A stretch of 64,000 nucleotides of DNA from Sinohyriopsis cumingii (taxonomy: Eukaryota > Mollusca > Bivalvia > Unionida > Unionidae), in NCBI GenBank assembly GCA_028554795.2, contig CM068831.1, positions 67,741,982 through 67,805,981 on the forward strand, written 5' to 3'. Of this stretch, positions 12,640 through 24,439 are shown one piece after another. A program made the translations under genes and the position numbers. The notes beneath the pieces are model-generated. The model ran no database searches. It was not told where the DNA came from and saw nothing but the letters and a program-made list of their open reading frames with translations. How positions within the stretch are numbered: position 1 is the stretch's first letter; each line of letters opens with the position of its first letter.

Positions 12640-15600
12640 ATTTCAACAAGCACCTTGCTTGACATCTCAGTTAACAATATTGTTAGGTATTGTAAAAAGT
12701 GGCAATATATTACATTTTAAGGAATGATAAAATATAATATTCATCCGTATGTAGTGCTGCATAAGTGTGGTTTTCAAACATAGTTTCGTACAAACAAACA
12801 TGAGCAGCTTACGTTCTTTTGTTGGGGAATGGTTGCTGTTTTTACAGTCCTGAGAGTTTTTAAAGGAAAATTAAGAGGACTTAGGTGACAATTCTTTCCC
12901 CTGCCTGTCAAACCTTTGGGTTGATGTCTTTGATTCATTCAGAGTCGGTGACCTTAAAGTGTGACGTCACAGAAAGTTACTATATTAGGTAAAATCAGAC
13001 CCAAATGACTCTTTGGCATACTCAAGTGCATTGCTAACTAGGAAAATCCAAGAAGAATACACAAGATACAAAAAATTCCATTTTCATCATTTTTCCGAAA
13101 ACAAATCCACTGCTTTAAAATTATGAAAGAAGGCAAATAAAATTAAAACGTACACAAAATCTGAAAAGTATAAAATCCAGAAATAATGTTAAGTACCGGA
13201 ACATTTACAACGATACTAAAATGCAGTCCAGTATACAACATTGATCGTCTTTCTCAGTTAATCAAGAAGTTCAAAGTTATAAGTTTCACACAAGAAAAAT
13301 ATGTTAATATACCTTGCGCAGATTCCGTATTTAAATCTCCGAAATTCCTGAAGTTTCATGAACTTTAATATCACTGGGTTGGCTCTTGCAAACTTTCACA
13401 CTTGCTATATAAACATTTTGTTGCAATGACACAGTAATCGTATTTGTTGTTGTTTTATCTTTTGTAGCAAACAAGTGTTCTTGCATGGCGATTGACCCAA
13501 ATCATGTAGAACGCCCCAACTGCCTTCACGGTAGCCATATAAACCTTTGTTGCATTAACACAGTAATGGTATTCGTTGCTGTTTTATCGTCGGTTGCAAA
13601 GAAACGTTATTACAGAGTAATTTATCCAATATCATGTAGAACAAACCAGTCGTGAATGGATTCGGAATAATTATTGCATTTCAACTGAATTCACGAGATT
13701 TTTACTTGTTTTCCTAAATTTGTCGCCAGGCACAGTGATATATGACGCATCATCGGCACCTACTGATCACACTGAGAATCGATTTCAGGGTTATTGTCAA
13801 CTGGCATTAACCTATATTTGATCCTCTTGTTAATCAATGATTGTACTCTATACCACAATTAGCCCTCTAAGTGGTTAGGATATAAGTTATCAGCCCGAGA
13901 ACGATATTCTCGATCAAAGTCATTGATGTAAGAGTGCGAATTTTCACAAAAACATAGTTCGCTTGTCAGGACCTGTCTCGCCTATAGAGGTTCTAATATT
14001 TGCTACCGATAGAACTTCTATCTATTGAAGATCCAAGTAAAGAAAAACTAATTTTGATCTTTCATAGGAAACAAAAATATCTAAAACATATATTTGCTGC
14101 ATCGGGGTTTTCAGATTCAAACAAAGGGAACATACATGTATAAGTATTGATTTCACAAAGAACGATATTTTAAGAGAATATGTTTCATTGTCAATTACTC
14201 AGGATATTTCGCTTGGATTGTTTCATACATGTGTGTGCATTTCGATTGGAGGTCCCGTTATAATCCTTCATACCCTAAGTACAATTTTGTATTATTATTA
14301 TTATTATTTTATCAAGTAGGCGTAACGTATCACTGGAGACCTGTAATAAAAGTCTATATTATAAACAAAATGCTTTATTACGAAAAATTTTCTAGATCAG
14401 TAATCGATCTGTAGGAGGAGGAATATAGTTCTGAGAACCAAGGCCCTTCTTATAATCTATTCAGTCATGATAGAACTCAGCATCACTGTTGACGTTTCTT
14501 ATGAAAGAATATCCGTCCTCCACCAGTAGTATCGATGTCACAGCTAGTGTAGATGCCGTTTCAATCCCCGGTTTAATAAATGATGTAGACGCCTATCCGG
14601 GTAAATCCCATCTACCACACATCCTATTAGTCTTCTGTTTTCAAAGCAGACATTGTGCAGTGTAGGAATGGCTCTTTATGGTTCTGCCAGTCTTAGCAGT
14701 TGCACATGCAAGGACAATAGTTTTGTGCATTTCTGCTCCGAACCAATGCTGCTAACAACCGGTTGGAGAGGACAAAGCCGTTTCCTTGTTTCAGTGAACA
14801 TGACAATGATACGGAATGACCATTCTAGTCGAAACTTGAATAGAGTTATTGATCCAAGGCAATATGTATGTTTTATTCTGTTTGATGTTCATCACAGTTT
14901 TCCAACTATATAAAGGATAGCGGTAAATTTCCTCACTCCAGTAAGATTAGTTTCTGTTTAAAACGAAAGAAACTCATTAATTAATTATGAACATAAAATA
15001 AGAGAGTTCTGACATTGCGTTACATTTGCACTCGAACTTGGTAATACATTGCTGGTTAAATAAGTAGCGCAGTGCCTATGCGAGTGTTTGACAATCAAAC
15101 TAAGCTAGGAGATTAGAAACTTTTAAAACCCCTCAAGACAATCTTATTTTACTCTAAAGGTTCTGGGGTTATTACAAAAAAAGTAATTTAGCTTAAAGAT
15201 TTGGTAGCCGTTGATTTGATTGATACTAAGTTTGTGTTATTTGTATATCTGACACGTCTACATTACTATTACAGGAACAAATAATTACGAACTTAAAGCT
15301 AGGTTTTGTACTGATTGAATTTAAAAATGTTTAATGAATATCTGACTTCGTTTCTTGTTTGAACTTTGATCAAAAATTCGTTAGAAAACGTCAAAGGCCC
15401 CAGAATGCCTATCCCTACATAAATATCGTGATACAATACAGTCTGTACATCAAACAGTGGGTATAGTCAGAAATAGCAAGAACATGGTCGTGTACCACAG
15501 TTATTCAGAATTTAACATCAGCGCAGGTGACATTTTGGAAACCTTCCTGGTTGTGATCTGCTTGTTCAGTGACCAGTTCAGTTCAGCCCCTTCTGAAGTG

Positions 15601-17140
15601 ACCAATATCAGAAGTATAAGGGACATACCATTAATTTTGTTGTGGATTGGGTGAATGTGTCAAAATAAAAGAAAAGATCCGTTTGAGCTCAATGAATTGA
15701 CGTCAGCACTAGCAGAATTGGAGACAGTGATGGTGATTTGTATTCACTCACTTGCATTGGGCAAGTGTCTGAATAAAACAAAATATTTTGTTTGAGGCTT
15801 ATTATAAGCTAGCATTGAATTACACATAGACATTTATCTGCATTCTTTTTCTTTTAGATGTTAACTGTTCATCATGAATATACTTCAAAGAGAACACAGA
15901 CATTGAGCCCCGGCTTAAGATCCGACGAATGGTCTTGATCTACATCGCTCAAAATTGCATAAGTTTATGTAACAATTATCTCGAACATAAAACGTCAGCA
16001 CGTCTTATTTCCTACTGCAGGTCGATGTGTACGCATAGTTCAAAAATGAGACAGTAATAATGTCGACAGCCTGTAAATGTTTATGTGTACGTGTGGATGT
16101 GTTAGTGTCATTATTGACAATAAAACGTTGATCTCCACAAGTAGTTTCATAATGAATACGTTCTTGTTGAATGAAGTTTAAATATGGAAACTAACTCAAG
16201 ATGAGAATGGCGAATGTGACACATTTTGAATTTTTTCTCATATCCTGATAATTTGTCAATATTTTGAATAAATATTTGGAATGATATCACCTTTTTAAAA
16301 CGAAAGAAACTACATAAGTCACTATTCTTGAAATGAACATAGAGCAGGCACAATTAGTAGAATGGAAAATGATAGCTTATCGAACGAATTACAAAACACA
16401 AGTCGGTATCTGTTTTAAATTCTGCTGCGCATTATTCAGTTGATCCGTTTGATTTTGAAAATCAATATTTTTGTTAACAAAAACACAAATAGTACGAATC
16501 TAATTTCTTATTGACAGCTTTTTGTTTAATGAAGTCTTTGTAGTCTGAAGGCAACACTGTTTATTTTTAATCGCTTTAGGGCATGTTATAGACAGACTTA
16601 GTAAAGATCAAGGAATGTATAGAAGGACGAGGTCTTTTTTAAATTTAAATAGTAAAAACTGGCATAGACCATTTATGGAACTACTCTGTGCAAAGCCAAC
16701 AAACTAAAACAAGAACAACAACAAGACAACACTAGCACGCTTCCAGTAGGATTGTGTCCACTTTCTTTGCTAATTCAAAGACATGATAGGCACGAACCCA
16801 CGTTTCATACAGACAGATAAAATGGCTGTCATTTTCATTTGATATTGCATAAAGAAAAGGTAATTACGAGTCCACGTTACATATAGTGTATCAATATCCC
16901 ACCGCAAGTCACAAGTGACACCCCAAAAAAGAAAATGCTGGTCTACTTTCTTTACTACTTTATGTAAAACAAAGAATACTACCACCAAGGAAGAGAACAT
17001 ATCACCTAACCAGTTTCCATATATTTCAGTGCAAAACAAATGTTACCATCTCCAATATCTCACTACGTGATTACTTTACTTGCTACTGTATTAAATAACT
17101 CCCTAAAATAACTATATTACTTCAGCAATTTACTTATTAC
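12640..17140. other. Gene-free stretch between FReD gene and repeat block 2
   Basis: No recognisable exon was found. Open frames such as 14,653-14,913 (86 codons, plus) and 16,770-17,039 (minus) carry no protein words I know. The only structure seen is the two-copy repeat at 13,399-13,642, listed separately. Confidence 0.5.
13399..13642. repeat. Tandem pair of about 131-bp repeats
   Basis: Two adjacent diverged copies. Both have ATATAAAC, TTGTTGCA, ACACAGTAAT, TTTATC, GCAAA and end in ATCATGTAGAAC. They begin near 13,405 and 13,536. Confidence 0.75.
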
Positions 17141-17790
17141 TAATTAAAGGAGAACAATATGAAAAACATCAAGGCATGATTGGAACAAGTTGACAATACA
17201 TTACTAATATAAGCATTATTGAACAGAATAATAACAGAGAAAGACCAAAATCACAGAGCTGTAGAAATATATTTACATGAACAGAGAAAAGATTTTTAGA
17301 TGCTAAAGACGTGTTTAAGAAACATTCTGCTTGCTATCTACTGCTACTTATGTCATTCAATCGACTTGACAAAGAGACAGATGATTCGCTTAACGTTTAT
17401 CGACATATACAACCCATGGAATTCAGGATAAACAGAGAGAAATATTTTTGGAGAGCGACAAAACAGAACAAATAAATAAATAGTGAAAATAAAACTTTAA
17501 AAATGGAACAATGATCAGGAAAGTTGTGCCTCTGTTAATCTGAACTTAAATAGAAGAATCAAGAGATCGAAGAAGATGAATGATTTCAATACATTAATTA
17601 ATGGCCTGGAAAAACAACATCGTAGCAAACACTACCTCTTGCAGTTTTCAAGCAGCCGAAAGATCTAGCCTTTTAATTTATGGCTACATCTATAGAAACA
17701 ACATTCAGACTATCCATTCATTTTCAGATTGCGCTGATGTAATCAAAACGAAACAAGATGTTACATTCCAAGAATTTACAAGGGATTACA
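17140..17790 (+). repeat. Dispersed repeat, partner of 541-1,200
   Basis: Aligns by eye with 541-1,200 (see that entry). Here it lies about 250 bp before the second copy of the large LINE-bearing block, whereas the first partner is 6 kb away from its own block. This suggests that the 17,140-20,895 segment is the more complete unit. Confidence 0.75.
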
Positions 17791-18049
17791 AGCCGAAATC
17801 TAAACCACATGCAAACGATTATGAAGATCGGAAAGTTGTCTCTTAATATTGATGTTGTGCATGGTAGTATTTGGGAAATAGATAACATAACGATAGAATG
17901 AGAAAACATTTAAATGATTTCCAACATAGGTTTACAATATATATATAGGTGGACTCAATACCCAAGGGGATGAAAAGATGTATGCATTGAGCATTAGGCT
18001 TAATGTAATTAAAGCCGGAAGAAACGAAATACAGATATTCAGATGTGGG

Positions 18050-19185
18050 GTCCTACGACACATTTATGTTGCCCAGATAAATTCATCTTGATAGTTCGGT
18101 AATTCAGTCATGGCATGCACGCTCATGTCATAGACGAGGGATAGTCATCTGAATCATTCCATGTCACCAATGGAGTCAAGCAAGGTTGTGTGTTGGCCCC
18201 AATCCTCCTGAGTATGACGTTCTCTGCTATGCTTATATATCCTTCCTGTGACCATGACACTGGGATTGTATCCGATACCACACTGATAGCAAGATCTTGA
18301 ATATGTGGAGAGTGGACGCGAAGACGAAGACATAAAATTACTGTTCGTGGTCAACTATTTCCGACGACTGTTATCTGAATGACTGATCTGAGTCTGACAT
18401 GAAAAAGGCTATAGATCGTTTGTTGTCAGCTTGTAATTATTGCAATTATTATATTGCTTGGTTTGTGCTGTGTGTGATGCAGACCTAAACTGATAAGGGA
18501 AGGTGGTGGTTTTATGTTACCGTCCTAATCAACGATGAAAACAAAACCCGACTTGCTAAAGCAAGTGTGGGCTTTTGCAGACTACGAGCAAACGTGTGGG
18601 TGCGAATTCTACAAAGAAGCTGAAGGTCTACAAAGCCGCTGTGTTACCAATCCTGTTATATGTTTGCTAAAACACTATGTTAAGAAGCTTAATCATTTTC
18701 ACATGGCTGCTGAGGAAACTGATTAGGATAAGATGGCAGGACATGGTTTCAGACACTGAGCTTCTCAACAAGGGCAAACATTCCAAGTATTCACATTCTG
18801 CTGATGACATCACAGTGAAGACTGGCAGGACCCATCGCCAGGATGTTAGGATGTCAGAAGAGCGACTACTTAAGAAGCATTTCTACGTTGAGCTGAAGGA
18901 GGGGAAGTGATCTCAGGATGGTCAAAAAAAAACGCTTCATAGATGCCGTCAAGACATCCTTGAAGCACTTCATCTCTGACCACGAGCCTTAGGTTCATCT
19001 AGCACAGGATCCCTCCCGTGGCGCAGTTTGATCCTTATTGGTGCTAAGGACTTTGAACAGATGACAATCGAAGAGGCATGACAGAAGCGCGAACAACGTA
19101 AATCTCAGAACTGTAGCACGTCATGCATTGATCAATCTATTCCAACATGCACCTGCTTCCAAGTGTGAAACAGTCTGTAAATAGC
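18050..19185 (+). mobile_element. Broken LINE: reverse transcriptase to 3' end, copy 2
   Basis: Carries the same LINE pieces as 7,340-8,465, including FHVTNGVKQGCVLAP at about 18,155, FCRLRANVWVR-like text, KKLNHF, RIRWQDMVSDTELL near 18,727 and EERLLKKHFYVELKEGK ending at 18,910. After that, QKKR-type and REQRKSQNCST words follow in other frames. A piece missing from copy 1 (DMKKAIDRLLSACN near 18,400, the segment after the catalytic box) is present here. Frame breaks at different places in the two copies show decay after duplication. Not functional. Confidence 0.85.
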
Positions 19186-20620
19186 ACACATTGACCTGAT
19201 CTCACGTATTAACAGACTCCTAACCAGTTACTGATATCTTAGTCATCTTCGAACTCATAGGATGCACAACAAGTTCACTTATGAAAAAGGAAATGTATAA
19301 CTTACCACTGCGCATGAAAACTGCAAATAAGCATACATGACTCGTGATTAATACTTTAGAAGTAATAATTGGCCTCGCAACCAGTTGTAAAAGCAACCTG
19401 AATTGAAAGCAATAAGGTTAATGGTTTCTTTCACTATATTCAGCACAACGTACTCTTGGGATAATACATGAATTTTCCATTCAGTAATACACTTTGGTAC
19501 AAATTATTTTTGGATCTAGGTTTGTCTTGGCATAAAGGTGTTTGGAGCCTAGTTCTATCACGCAGTTGTAATTTAATACATGTTGTTCAAATTGTGGAAG
19601 GTATCAAATCGTCACTATATCGTGCATTTCAAAAATGTGTTCATTCTTTATTTGTAGCTTCTCCTTGGAATCTTTTCTTTTTTGTTCCTCCTTAAATTTC
19701 AGAATAAGCCATAGATTTTGATGTCTATCAAATCAACATTCGGGCAAAATAAAGAAAGGTTTTTACGGTAAGGTTTGCAATCCATAGGCTCTCAGTAAGA
19801 CAAGAAGTGAACACTTAAGATATTGTAAAAAAATTCCTGAAACGGACAATGTAACATAATATTATTGTGACATTCTGAAATGGTGTAGTTTTGAGGAATA
19901 TGGAAAAGTACTATTATGCGGAAGACAAGTCCGTATCATATTTGGTTATACATACATGGGACTAAACTTCTCTTGTACACTTATTTGGAAAAAAGTGAAG
20001 GAAGAATACCAATTACACGCAAAGTGTCCACAAACATGAATTATTGCGTCCAATACATTAGGCATATTTGAACTGTTATTAAAATGATCGCATTCGTATT
20101 AATAGATGCCGCTGATATTTGTGTACATTATTCATAAGAAATTGAAAACGTAAATGGTAAGAGTTTTACTAGATATGGAATCTTCCTAGAAAACACGCAT
20201 ACTCCCTGCTGCTACAAGGAGAATACTGACCAAGTACGTCTGTATTTTACTTATTACTGTAAATTAATGCTGGATTATGCTGGAAGGTAATTGCTATCCA
20301 TGACAATGCTATGAACACTGAAAATAACTCGATGAACCAGGTAAGTCAAAGTGTGTTACAAATTTTAATAGCATACACTTCCCATATGATTTGGGTTATA
20401 ATAGGTACGTATAGGCTGTAGGTGATGGCAAAGTTGTCCTATATTACCTATTACAGTAAACGTATTATTTACCATCTGAAAATATCATAAAGACAATTTA
20501 ATTCAGAAATGGAATTCAACCGTAATCAAATGACATAAAGCATTCCACTACAGTTGCATTTCACGTAGCCATTGAGTAACCAACACATCTATCAATGGCT
20601 TTAGAGTGGCGTCCATCCCA

Positions 20621-20654
20621 GTGTCTCTCTGTCTCTCTATCTCTCTATCTATCT

Positions 20655-20719
<65 letters not shown>
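20621..20719. repeat. Compound (CTCT/CTAT)n-(AT)n microsatellite
   Basis: A CTCTCTAT-rich run (20,621-20,656) grades into a pure AT run (20,658-20,719). The equivalent place in the other repeat copy, near 9,910, has only TATATATCGAGCTGTGTGTG, so the expansion happened after duplication. Confidence 0.95.
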
Positions 20720-20722
<3 letters not shown>

Positions 20723-20939
20723 CATTGTGTCCGTGTGAGTGTGAGACAGAAGGCAGGTAGAACATGTATATCATGTTTCACAATGCCCATTTTATTCAGA
20801 TCGTGAAAACAGATTCTCCACAGGGATTTTCTCAAACGAATTCAGGCGTAATATATCAACTTGCACCATATGTCATTTCAACATTCCAGGGAAGAGGCGG
20901 ACGCTCTATCCATTAAAAGAAAAAATAATACAAATTCAT

Positions 20940-22149
20940 CTAAAATATAAAATAGAAAAGTCAAGTGGTAAACATGAAACTTGGTCCAAGCAGATAGAGT
21001 GTGCAGTTGGTATGCAGTAATATATTAATTTATTTTGTTTTGGCTAAACTTTGTGCAAAGGATACTAAACTGAGTAGCTTTAATTTAAACATCTTCATTG
21101 TCACAAAACTGGTTTCACAAACGAGTCATTAAGTGGTAACAACCTTTAACGGGGGAAATAAAACATATTTAACATGTATTTCATGAATTTCCAGTTACGG
21201 ATAACTTTAGGAAATTTTGTGGAAAGCTAGACTTTTCCGCCCATTTTAATTCATGTACATTGATATTTGAGCATACGACCAGTACATTTTATTTATTTCA
21301 AACTAAATCTGTAGAGAAAGAAACACCAAGATAGAAACGAATGCTGAAGTGATTCGAAAAGAAATACAAAAATACTTGTGTTTGCATGAACAAAACTAAA
21401 TCTAGTCGATAATGAATATTGTCTTTCTGCGACTGTTTTCACTGGTTTATTTTCGAATTTATGATTGCATGCTTGTGGCAGCAATCACCGAAATATTTTA
21501 TGCAGGAGTTACGGTAGTTCCGATATAACCCTCCACTTAGTTATCATATATGTGTTCGTGATTAGAATAAATTGCCATCCACTTAGTCGCAATCCCGTTA
21601 AAAACATTTTATTTTTTAGATTACGAACCTTACCCAGACATTTGTCTCGTGTCCCTGGTAGAAGAGCCTTCTATCGACCTGTTGATTTGACTTTGATTGG
21701 GGAGTATTTGAACATGTATTAATTGTCAACACTTTGAATCCCGGCGAAACCGGGTACGAACGTGAAGATTTGTGTTAGCACGTCCACAGAATACGTGGTA
21801 AATTCGACCATTCATTCAAATTACATTCACATACACTTGGCTTGGATCTAAACGACCTTAATACCAAGTTTCAAGGAGAACAAAGTCAAAAATGCTGTCT
21901 CTACATATTACAGTCGTCTGAAATGACAGAAGAAACAAGATGCCTCAAATGCACACATTTAAATTAGATTTAATGGAAATGTAGGAGGGAAGCATATCTA
22001 TGTGTGTCGGTTATGTACGTTGGTCAAAACTCGAATATAGGTAGTCATTTTTGCCTCCTATTATTTTAGATTTTATATTCATTATGCTAAACAATGTTGA
22101 TTCTACTTTTACCTGCTAACTATTGACCTAAATCTCAGAATATATCATG

Positions 22150-22185
<36 letters not shown>

Positions 22186-23490
22186 TACATATATACATAC
22201 ATACATTTTTCATCCAGTAAAAAGAATTATTATAGCTTTAGTGTCAACATATTTCGTGAGCTACTTGAATCAAAAGTTTCTTTCTCCATAGACGAGGAAG
22301 CTGGCAATAAAAACCATGAAGTATGCATCAACTTTAAGGGATGACGCACGTGATGGGTCTTAAGTTGTTTCTTCTTTTGTGAGTAGTGAGTGTAAGTTAC
22401 AGATAAGCTAATACAACTTGACTATGTCCTTCGTTATATCATACGTTTTTTGTGTGCTGGTAAGAACGGTTCTAAAGCTTGTTAATTTTATTTCAGAGAA
22501 TAAAAGGAGTCATCAGTTAAGTTTTTCCGATAAAACTAGTGTTCGTTTTTAAAACCTTCGTGAACATACGATATCTATCTCATCTATATGTTGTAACAAA
22601 ATTGCAAACTCAGTCATAGCGTTGTATCTTGTTGTAATCATCTTGCCTCCGGAGTTTAGAATGCATATTTCAATATTATCATCATTACATTTTGTTTCTA
22701 AATTTTTATCTTGTCTTAAGCTTTAGAAAGTATCAATTCATCTTTGAAATCGTCATATTATTCTTTAGCACAACTGGACTTGAAAAGACTTTTGTCCAGT
22801 CCAGATATGTAAAGAAATGTGCAATATATCTTAAATTTATGAAATATAACCTCCTCGACAAACGTAGTTTGTGCCATTGTTTATTGTGTGTTAAAATTCG
22901 AGTCAGTCATGTGCTTTGCTTGGGTTGTTCCGCATGCCATTTATCCTCAAGGTCTGACTGGTTCAGTATTTTCTGTTTATTTGTTCTTTTTAATTGAGAC
23001 ACACAAAATATGAGTCCTTGTGTCTTTTTTAGCTTTGACTTTTAAGTTCATTTATTCCTACAAAGGGTTTTAAGAATAAAAAAGGAATTGTCAGGCAACG
23101 GCAACGGCGAATCGACTCTACAAAAGAAGACAAGAAAAAACTTGCAAGATTTCATTGATATATTTAATACTAGGAGATTGATTAATTAAATCAGGTGTTC
23201 CCAATCTTTACTTTCAACGATAAACAAAATTTCTGGTTCCATATTTATAAATAGAATAAAATAAACAACATCAAAAGAAACAATAACAGTTAGGGTTCCG
23301 TCTCAAAAAGGGTGGTCTGCTCATCGAATTAATTCCACCAAATTAGTAACTGTACGTTGCATTGTTAAACTGTCTTGATTTCAAAGTGCATTATGAAGAA
23401 GGACTGTTACGTATTAAATATGGGCAAATATCCAAATTTGCATTCGGTTAAATTTAACCTCCAACCTCGAACATCCCGCGAACTGTACTG
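20940..23490 (+). repeat. Tandem duplication of about 3 kb, left copy
   Basis: Three separated parts match 24,440-27,460 in the same order: GGTAAACATGAAAC near 20,968 (partner 24,461); the stretch 21,720-22,140 with AACGACCTTAA and GTCTCTACAT (partner 25,610-26,045); and the stretch ending GTAACTGTACGTTG near 23,350 (partner near 27,345). Similarity is clearly lower than for the LINE block. No open frame is shared by both copies, so it looks like an old non-coding duplication. Confidence 0.75.
22154..22206. repeat. (CA)n-(ATAC)n microsatellite
   Basis: A CA run grades into ATAC tetranucleotides. The partner position in the other copy (26,056-26,088) holds a pure ATAC-type run, so the site was repetitive before duplication. 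Confidence 0.95.
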
Positions 23491-23540
23491 TAATACGTAG
23501 AAGATGTACTGTAATACGTAGAAGATGTACTGTAATAAGT
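23484..23540. repeat. 21-bp tandem repeat, 2.7 copies
   Basis: The unit GTACTGTAATACGTAGAAGAT is repeated at 21-base steps, with the last copy cut short. Confidence 0.85.
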
Positions 23541-24439
23541 ATAAATCAATCGCTACTTGGATTGGAAATTTAAAAAATTCAAATGAAATAATATATGCTG
23601 AAATTTATATTAACTGGTCAAAATACAATTTTTGACACCTGGGAGTAAAATTCTCTTTGAGCTTGAAAAATAACGTTGAACTTAATTATTCAACAACGTT
23701 GAAGAAAGTTATTTTAAAAAAAAAAAGCTTGATTGATAGATCAGAAGAAATGTATACCCTAATAGAAATGTAATTTTGATAAAATCAATGCGTTTGCCTA
23801 AATTCATTCATCTATTCGCAACTAACAAATCCTCCACCACATGTAACAAAGAACTGACTCATTTTTCCAGTTCATTCGGGGCAGTAAAACTGAGATGGTT
23901 AAATGTGATATTCTTTTACCTACCTTTAAGGAAGGGGGATTAAATAAGTTTCACTCAGACTCATTTGTGTCTTATATAAATTTTCATGAATTAAATGTGA
24001 TTTAGTAGATGAAGTTGGCTTTATGGCCAAAATATTTAAGGTACATAAGTTTAAATTCGGAAACATTAAATTGAAAGAAATTTTTTAATGCATTAAGAAT
24101 GTTTATTGTGTGATGTTTTTTATGCTTGGAAAAATGAAACAGTATTTATCTCAAAATATGCATTAGCTAATATAAATAATTTCAAATCACACACAGATGG
24201 AAAACAGAAGTTCGTGTCCTTGATATGGTTTTGAGACACATGGATCTCTAATGAGTTTTAATGAAATAAAATAAAAGGAGAAATTAATAATATCATGCAG
24301 TACTTTCTTCTTTTTCAAAGATATTGAAGTGATAAAGTCTAATTAGAACATTTGTTTTTTAATAGTTGAAATTATCCTCATGTAGTTTTCAACAAAACTT
24401 CACTTCTTTGAGTAAGAGAAAGTATATTTATGTCTAAAA

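Larger units (their letters stand above)
18046..20895 (+). repeat. Large direct repeat, copy 2 (about 2.85 kb)
   Basis: Collinear with 7,334-10,083. It differs by scattered substitutions, small indels and an expanded microsatellite at 20,621-20,719, where copy 1 has only a few TA and TG units. Similarity ends just after GATTCTCCACAGGGATTTTC and CATTCCAGGGAAGAG, beyond which the flanks differ. Confidence 0.85.
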
